From an uncultured Lachnospiraceae bacterium (GTDB lineage Bacteria; Bacillota; Clostridia; Lachnospirales; Lachnospiraceae): a DNA stretch of 64,000 nt. Position numbers and translations under genes: made by a program. The stretch's first letter is position 1, and each line of letters opens with the position of its first letter. Positions 60,062 to 64,000 of the stretch are shown piece by piece. The notes under the pieces were generated by a model. That model was not told the DNA's origin and ran no database searches. It worked only from the letters and a program-made list of their open reading frames with translations. The stretch is taken from positions 78,233 through 142,232 of the forward strand of contig CAJUNR010000006.1 in NCBI GenBank assembly GCA_910587765.1, written 5' to 3'.

Positions 60062-60742
60062 TTACCTCCGCCGCTGATCACTGATGATGCGTCCATCTTC
60101 CACCGTTATAATGCGCTCCGCTTCCAGAGCGACCTTTTCATCATGGGTGATCAGCAGAATGGTCTGATCCAGATTGCGGTTGGAAAGTTTCAGCATGTCG
60201 ATGATTTCTCTGGAATTTTTCTGGTCCAGATTCCCGGTCGGCTCATCCGCCAGAAGCAGGGCCGGACGGCAGATCAGGGAACGCGCGATCGCCGCCCTCT
60301 GCTGCTGGCCTCCGGATAACTGGTTCGGCAGCGCGTCAAGCTTCTCCGCGATTCCAAGGGAATTTACCACTTTCTCAAAATATTCCTGATTGGGCTTTTT
60401 CCGATCCAGTGTAAGCGGCATGAGGATATTCTTGCGCACCGTGAGTGTCGGGATCAGATTATAAAACTGATATATGAGCCCCACTTTCCTGCGCCGGAAA
60501 ATGGCCGCCTCCGTCTGGTTCAGTCTGGAAAGATCCGTCCCGTCTATCATCACCTTACCCTCTGTGGGTCTCTCCACGCTGCCGAGAATATGCAGCAGGG
60601 TCGATTTTCCGGAACCGGACGCCCCGACGATTGCCACAAATTCCCCTCTGCTGACTGACAGGTCAATTCCGTTAAGGGCCGTCACCTGATTTTCACCGGA
60701 GCCGTATACCTTCTTCACTCCCTCGCATTTCAAAATTTCCAT
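60062..60742 (-). CDS. ABC ATPase, BceA/LolD type (226 aa)
   Basis: Walker A is G-A-S-G-S-G-K-S-T near residue 37-45, Q-loop Y-Q-F-Y-N-L-I-P near 90, signature L-S-G-G-Q-Q-Q-R near 142 and Walker B L-L-L-A-D-E-P near 163. The frame is open further upstream, but AAAGGAG lies about 10 bases before 60742 and the protein starts M-E-I-L-K-C-E-G-V there as in the family. It heads a seven-gene array (this ATPase, FtsX permease, OmpR regulator, kinase, BcrA-like ATPase and two permeases). Confidence 0.88.
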   Translation of the reverse strand: MEILKCEGVKKVYGSGENQVTALNGIDLSVSRGEFVAIVGASGSGKSTLLHILGSVERPTEGKVMIDGTDLSRLNQTEAAIFRRRKVGLIYQFYNLIPTLTVRKNILMPLTLDRKKPNQEYFEKVVNSLGIAEKLDALPNQLSGGQQQRAAIARSLICRPALLLADEPTGNLDQKNSREIIDMLKLSNRNLDQTILLITHDEKVALEAERIITVEDGRIISDQRRR

Positions 60743-60789
60743 TTGGAGTTTTCTCCTTTCATCTGTCTGCATGGACTTTTACAAGAAAG

Positions 60790-60820
60790 AGTATAGCAAA
60801 TGAAAGTTACAACTCAGTGA
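60790..60820 (-). promoter_or_regulatory. Promoter with response-regulator repeat before the ABC array
   Basis: Minus-strand TATACT (60790-60795), then 5 bases, then a 20-bp site (60801-60820) with TCACT and TAACT 11 bases apart. There is no consensus -35, so activation by a bound regulator is likely. The matching site with the same spacing lies at 63203-63233. Confidence 0.6.
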
Positions 60821-60897
60821 CAGGTCCAGGGATTTTCCGGAATCTGCTCTGTCTTATTCGATTGTGCTGGTCTTCGGGAAGAAACAGCAGTTCGCTC

Positions 60898-60926
60898 TTG
60901 CGTCCTGCTGCCGGATATGATATATT
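60898..60926 (+). promoter_or_regulatory. Promoter of antisense RNA, copy 2
   Basis: TTGCGT (60898-60903), 17-base spacer, TATATT (60921-60926) with an extended-10 TGA. The block GCCGGATATGATATATT is nearly the same as in copy 1. Confidence 0.6.
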
Positions 60927-60932
60927 TAGAAC

Positions 60933-61027
60933 ATAAAAGGAACAACCGCCCACAAGGGGTTGACCGATAATACAAATGACAGAATTGCCACCCTGTTACC
61001 GGGCAAGTATACAAGGGTGGTTTTTCT
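60933..61027 (+). ncRNA. Putative type I antitoxin RNA, copy 2
   Basis: About 95 nt, including AACCGCCCACAA and a GGTT arm as in copy 1. It ends in a terminator with CCACCC (60988-60993) and GGGTGG (61015-61020) followed by TTTTT (61021-61025). It is convergent with and overlaps the 3' region of the toxin mRNA. Ends are inferred. Confidence 0.62.
60988..61025 (+). terminator. Terminator of antisense RNA, copy 2
   Basis: CCACCC/GGGTGG stem with T-run TTTTT at 61021-61025. Confidence 0.65.
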
Positions 61028-61052
61028 GTACCCGTTTCCGGGACTTAAAACG

Positions 61053-61136
61053 CTACTGACAGAACTTTATCATAAAGGTCAGTAATGCGAGAATGAACAT
61101 ACCAAAGGCCATCAGGTCTTTAAAGTCAAATTTCAT
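61053..61136 (-). CDS. Hol-Tox family holin-like mini-toxin, copy 2 (27 aa)
   Basis: M-K-F-D-F-K-D-L-M-A-F-G-M-F-I-L-A-L-L-T followed by F-M-I-K-F-C-Q. One hydrophobic helix preceded by an acidic/basic start gives the consensus Hol-Tox pattern, with the F-G-M-F-I-L-A-L-L-T core being its most conserved part. GGGAGG lies 7 bases before the ATG at 61136. The promoter is inside the end of the neighbouring kinase gene. Homologous in arrangement to copy 1 at 314-409. Confidence 0.78.
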   Translation of the reverse strand: MKFDFKDLMAFGMFILALLTFMIKFCQ

Positions 61137-61206
61137 CCGCACCGCCTCCCATCTTATGTAATGAGAGGCCAACACCTTGCAGTGACGCGATTGTTCCTTT
61201 GACCAC

Positions 61207-61235
61207 ATTCTATCACAACAGTGCCTGTTCTTCAA
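61207..61235 (-). promoter_or_regulatory. Toxin promoter, copy 2
   Basis: Minus-strand TTGAAG (61230-61235), 17-base spacer, TAGAAT (61207-61212) with an extended-10 TGA. The -35 lies within the last codons of the kinase gene (which ends at 61213). Transcription would start near 61200, giving a 64-nt leader. Confidence 0.6.
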
Positions 61236-62421
61236 TTCCGTATCTGTAAAACCGAATTTCAAAAAGAGCGCCGCCGTCCGGTTTATTTTTTGCACGTATG
61301 GTTCCGTTTTGGCGTTCAATCATCTCTTTTGACAAGGCCAGTCCGATTCCAATACCGCCCTCGCACGCGTTTTCCCCCCGGTAAAACCGTTCAAAGAGAT
61401 GGGGAATCTCTTCTTTTGCAAATCCTTCCCCATCGTCCCAGATCAGGATTTCCGTATAGAGCGGATTCTGTGCATAAGAGCAGTAGACTGTTCCCCCGGG
61501 GCTGTGCTCCATGCAGTTTTTCATCAGATTCATAACCGCCTCCATGGTCCAGTCCAGATCCACGGTCACAAGCATCCCGCCCAGTTCCGGTATTTCAACA
61601 GAAGTATGGGAATTTACAAACAGCTCCTGCAGGTTATCCGCCGCCAGAACAAGAAGCGTATAGACGTCCACCTCATCCTTTTGTAAATGTAAGGTACCGG
61701 CGTCAATCCTGGAAAGGACCAGCAGAGTTTCTTCAAGATGTGTCAGCCGTGAAAGCTGTTTCCCTACCTGCTCCAGATGTTTCTTGTCCATATTCTGCTT
61801 CATCATCTGAACCGAAAGGGAGATGGCGGTGATCGGCGTTTTGAACTGATGCGCAATATTGGACAGATTTTCCGCAAACTCATTCTTTGCCTGTACCGCG
61901 CTGTCCTTCGTCTGATACAGAAAGGTCACCGTCTTATAGATTTCATCTTCCAGCCTGGAAAAATCATCCTCGCCGGAAGCGGATAAAATGGGCGCCCTGC
62001 CGGTATTCACCTGTTCCAGATACTCCGCCAGAGCCCGAATCCGTGCGGCTTCCGTTTGATTCCGATACAAAAAAGTAAAAAGGAAAAGCAGGATTCCTGT
62101 GAAAAAGCCCGCCCCGGCAAACAAAATATTCTGCGGGGAGGCAGATCCTGAAAAATCCGAGACGCGGTACCCCAATGCAGACAGCACATCTTCTTCCGCC
62201 GCGCCGTCAGGATTTCCTTTTGTGTATTCCTTTAATGCCGCGGAAATGACATTTTTTGTCTCCGGCTCCTGTTCGATTACTTCGCCGCAGATGGCATTCA
62301 GCAGTTCAAACGGAAGCCGGCTGTAATGGCAGGACGCAAGCAGGACGGAAACAGCCGCGGTAACCAGGCTGACGGACAGGACGAATCCAAATGTAATCCA
62401 TATCTGTTTCTGTCCGCTCAT
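61213..62421 (-). CDS. Sensor histidine kinase (402 aa)
   Basis: Helices at residues 8-30 and about 100-120 flank an outer loop of about 70 residues. The histidine block is N-I-A-H-Q-F-K-T-P-I near residue 190-200, and the ATPase motifs are N-L-M-K-N-C-M-E-H-S, D-D-G-E-G-F and G-I-G-I-G-L. Its ATG overlaps the regulator stop as ATGA, with GGAGG 7 bases upstream. The adjacent ABC array, with an operator matching this operon's own, is the probable target of the pair. Confidence 0.86.
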   Translation of the reverse strand: MSGQKQIWITFGFVLSVSLVTAAVSVLLASCHYSRLPFELLNAICGEVIEQEPETKNVISAALKEYTKGNPDGAAEEDVLSALGYRVSDFSGSASPQNILFAGAGFFTGILLFLFTFLYRNQTEAARIRALAEYLEQVNTGRAPILSASGEDDFSRLEDEIYKTVTFLYQTKDSAVQAKNEFAENLSNIAHQFKTPITAISLSVQMMKQNMDKKHLEQVGKQLSRLTHLEETLLVLSRIDAGTLHLQKDEVDVYTLLVLAADNLQELFVNSHTSVEIPELGGMLVTVDLDWTMEAVMNLMKNCMEHSPGGTVYCSYAQNPLYTEILIWDDGEGFAKEEIPHLFERFYRGENACEGGIGIGLALSKEMIERQNGTIRAKNKPDGGALFEIRFYRYGIEEQALL

Positions 62422-63089
62422 AGGGTATCCTCCATACGGTAGCCTACGCTTCTGACGGTTTTCAGACACTTCGGCTGATAAAGCTTGTCCCTTAAACGTT
62501 TCATGGTAACGGTTAAGGTATTATCGTTCACATAATTTCCATTTACATCCCATACCTGCTCCAGTATTCTTTCTCTGGTAACCGTCCTTCCCTTATTCTG
62601 CATCAGACACAAAAGAAGCCGGTATTCTGCCTCGCTTAAAGAAATTTCCTCTAAGCGGCAGGAAACCGTATGGCGGTTTAAGTCCATCCTGATCCCGTCA
62701 CAGGAAAGATACTGTTCCGCCGCGTTGCCGGTCCTGCGGAGCAATGCCAGAATCCGCGAATGCAGCACCTCCAGTTCAAAAGGCTTCACGATATAGTCGT
62801 CCGCACCGTTCCCAAAGCCCGCGACAATATCCGCGCAGTCTCCCCGGACCGTAAGAAAAATAACGGGCAGTTCTTTCCAGTTCCTGCGGATCCACCGGCA
62901 TAAACCGTCCCCGCGTCCGTCCGGCATGTTCCAGTCCAGCAGAACAAGGGTTGGAACATGCTCCTTCAATGCCTGCCCTGCCTGCGCAAGCGTTTCACAG
63001 ATCGTTACCTTAAAATTCTTCTGTTCCAGATATTCTTTTACAGGCAATGCAATACCCGGATCATCCTCAATATAATACAGATCAACCAT
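62418..63089 (-). CDS. OmpR-family response regulator (223 aa)
   Basis: Receiver with phosphoacceptor D52 (L-V-L-L-D-W-N-M-P-D) and C-terminal winged helix (residues 130-220, ending in T-V-R-S-V-G-Y-R-M-E). The sequence D-G-R-G-D-G-L-C-R-W is unusual in its charged loop. The start at 63089 follows GGAG by about 7 bases. The promoter at 63203-63233 carries a repeat matching that before the ABC array, so it probably regulates both operons. Confidence 0.88.
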   Translation of the reverse strand: MVDLYYIEDDPGIALPVKEYLEQKNFKVTICETLAQAGQALKEHVPTLVLLDWNMPDGRGDGLCRWIRRNWKELPVIFLTVRGDCADIVAGFGNGADDYIVKPFELEVLHSRILALLRRTGNAAEQYLSCDGIRMDLNRHTVSCRLEEISLSEAEYRLLLCLMQNKGRTVTRERILEQVWDVNGNYVNDNTLTVTMKRLRDKLYQPKCLKTVRSVGYRMEDTL

Positions 63090-63202
63090 GTCAGTCTCCA
63101 GTCCTTTCTTCTTTACCTTTTTCAATGGTATCACCTGCAGTAAAACGGCTCATTCGCCCAGGCAGTCCGCACTTGCAGGCAGGCAAACTTCCTGTAATTT
63201 AT

Positions 63203-63233
63203 ATTTTACCAGATAAAAGTGACAATTGAATGA
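63203..63233 (-). promoter_or_regulatory. Promoter with response-regulator repeat before the OmpR/kinase operon
   Basis: Minus-strand TAAAAT (63203-63208), then 5 bases, then a 20-bp site (63214-63233) with TCATT and TCACT 11 bases apart. It matches 15 of 20 bases of the site at 60801-60820. Confidence 0.6.
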
Positions 63234-63287
63234 CTGATTGATCTCCTGCCGACGCAAAAACCGACAACCCCAGATTTTTTCGAATGC

Positions 63288-64000
63288 TCAAACCGCCTTG
63301 TTTTTGCGCCGGGTAGAAATCAAAACATACAGTGTAAACCATGCGATACAGTGAATTGCGAGAATACCAGTATCTTTTATCGCCATTCCCATGCTCCCGG
63401 CGGATAGGGCCATGATGCCCTCAAAGGCCGGCTGGGACGGGACAATATTGCAGATGACCGCCAGCGGCCCGCTCACACCGATCAGAGCACATACAAGAGG
63501 TACGGCCAGGAATATCAGCATGACAATCTTAATATAGACCACTCCAATCATCAGGCCCTCAGAAAACTTTCCGATAAACAGGCTGATCAACGCTGCCACA
63601 AAGGATGAAAGCACGATCAATGCCAGCATCAGCCCGAAATTCTGCAAGGACAATCGGAAACAGATACACGCAGTCACTATGGAAGACAGACTGCCAAAGA
63701 GGAACCCTACCACCACCTTCTGCAAAATGTACTGGCTGGGCGTCTGCGGCAGGATTTCGTTGACAAAGGCCACACCATCCTCTTTTTCGGAAATGATGTT
63801 CATGGCATTGAACGTACAGCCCATAAACATGGCGACAATCAGCACAGCAGGGATAAAGATACCCTGAAGGTTTTCCATGATGTCCGGGCGCTCCAATGTC
63901 TGGATTTCCGCCTGGCCCGCCGCTTCCCGATGCTCATAGAGGGCAGGCAGAGTCGCCGCCGCCTGCCGGAAAATATCCAGCTCGTCCCCGCTGACCGCGG
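63288..64000 (-). CDS. ABC-2-family permease, C-terminal part (truncated by window edge)
   Basis: The frame is open across the right edge; 236 codons are visible. A soluble stretch (A-V-S-G-D-E-L-D-I-F and on) precedes six helices, with the ABC-2 block I-I-S-E-K-E-D-G-V-A-F-V-N-E after the first. The end is R-R-K-N-K-A-V. Substrate is unknown. The ATPase partner, if any, is outside the window. It is upstream of and in the same direction as the OmpR/kinase operon. Confidence 0.72.
   Translation of the reverse strand, partial: AVSGDELDIFRQAAATLPALYEHREAAGQAEIQTLERPDIMENLQGIFIPAVLIVAMFMGCTFNAMNIISEKEDGVAFVNEILPQTPSQYILQKVVVGFLFGSLSSIVTACICFRLSLQNFGLMLALIVLSSFVAALISLFIGKFSEGLMIGVVYIKIVMLIFLAVPLVCALIGVSGPLAVICNIVPSQPAFEGIMALSAGSMGMAIKDTGILAIHCIAWFTLYVLISTRRKNKAV

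Noticed and set aside
53619..64000. A lantibiotic biosynthesis cluster
   Set aside because: Only resistance-type ABC transporters and two-component systems are present. No LanB/LanC/LanM enzyme, peptidase or Cys/Ser/Thr-rich precursor was seen.
1..64000. CRISPR arrays, tRNA/rRNA genes, prophage or insertion sequences
   Set aside because: Reading both strands showed no regularly spaced repeats, tRNA-like cloverleaf, integrase or transposase.

Overview
The window looks like the chromosome of a gut-type anaerobic Clostridia member, most likely Lachnospiraceae. The evidence is strong AGGAGG ribosome-binding sites, TTGACA/TATAAT promoters, a T-box leader, two DUF624 (YesL) proteins beside CUT1 sugar ABC transporters, a YesM/YesN sensor pair, a VanW protein with YPDLQ surface repeats, Hol-Tox mini-toxins, and dense BceAB-like and BcrA-like ABC/two-component clusters. 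Species is not determinable from the sequence alone. No rRNA, tRNA, CRISPR, phage or insertion sequence was seen.

Layout. 1-2.7 kb: edge of a glyoxalase gene, a type I toxin-antitoxin-like locus (copy 1), a SEC-C protein and a YesL protein. 2.9-17 kb: a cytoplasmic oligosaccharide catabolism locus with two LplB/LplC-type permeases, a lipoprotein binding protein, GH42 beta-galactosidase, YesN/YesM two-component system, GH31 alpha-xylosidase and GH3 beta-glucosidase. The enzyme set fits xyloglucan oligosaccharides. 17-22 kb: an AAA-ATPase-like/nuclease protein, a TetR regulator with MFS exporter and matching operators, and a LysR regulator. 22-29 kb: a LacI-controlled sucrose/fructan ABC locus with GH32 enzyme. 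29-43 kb: housekeeping and accessory genes (AzlCD exporter with a D-2-hydroxyacid dehydrogenase, EamA, acetyltransferases, VanW, a TrpB2 gene under a tryptophan T-box, an ECF vitamin S-component, an AT-rich Crp/methyltransferase pair, an ECF sigma factor with DUF2461, an ABC-2-like pair).

43-64 kb is almost entirely envelope-stress signalling and ABC export on the minus strand. An intramembrane-sensing-type kinase/OmpR regulator runs with a LolD/FtsX-like ABC pair. A LytTR/GHKL pair follows. After a DUF4143 ATPase and a DUF1848 protein, a single long array holds FtsX-type ABC, OmpR/kinase, BcrA-like ATPase and two ABC-2 permeases. Upstream of that array lie a second OmpR/kinase pair and a truncated ABC permease at the window edge. 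The second toxin-antitoxin copy sits between that kinase and the ABC ATPase.

The most interesting signals are regulatory. The two Hol-Tox loci each show a 5'-3' long-range pairing in the toxin mRNA with compensating base changes between copies. Two two-component promoters share a 35-bp element at identical spacing. Two other promoters share an 11-bp-period direct repeat at identical spacing. A 90-nt compound hairpin lies inside the sugar ABC operon, and a 39-bp palindrome spans the DUF4143 promoter.
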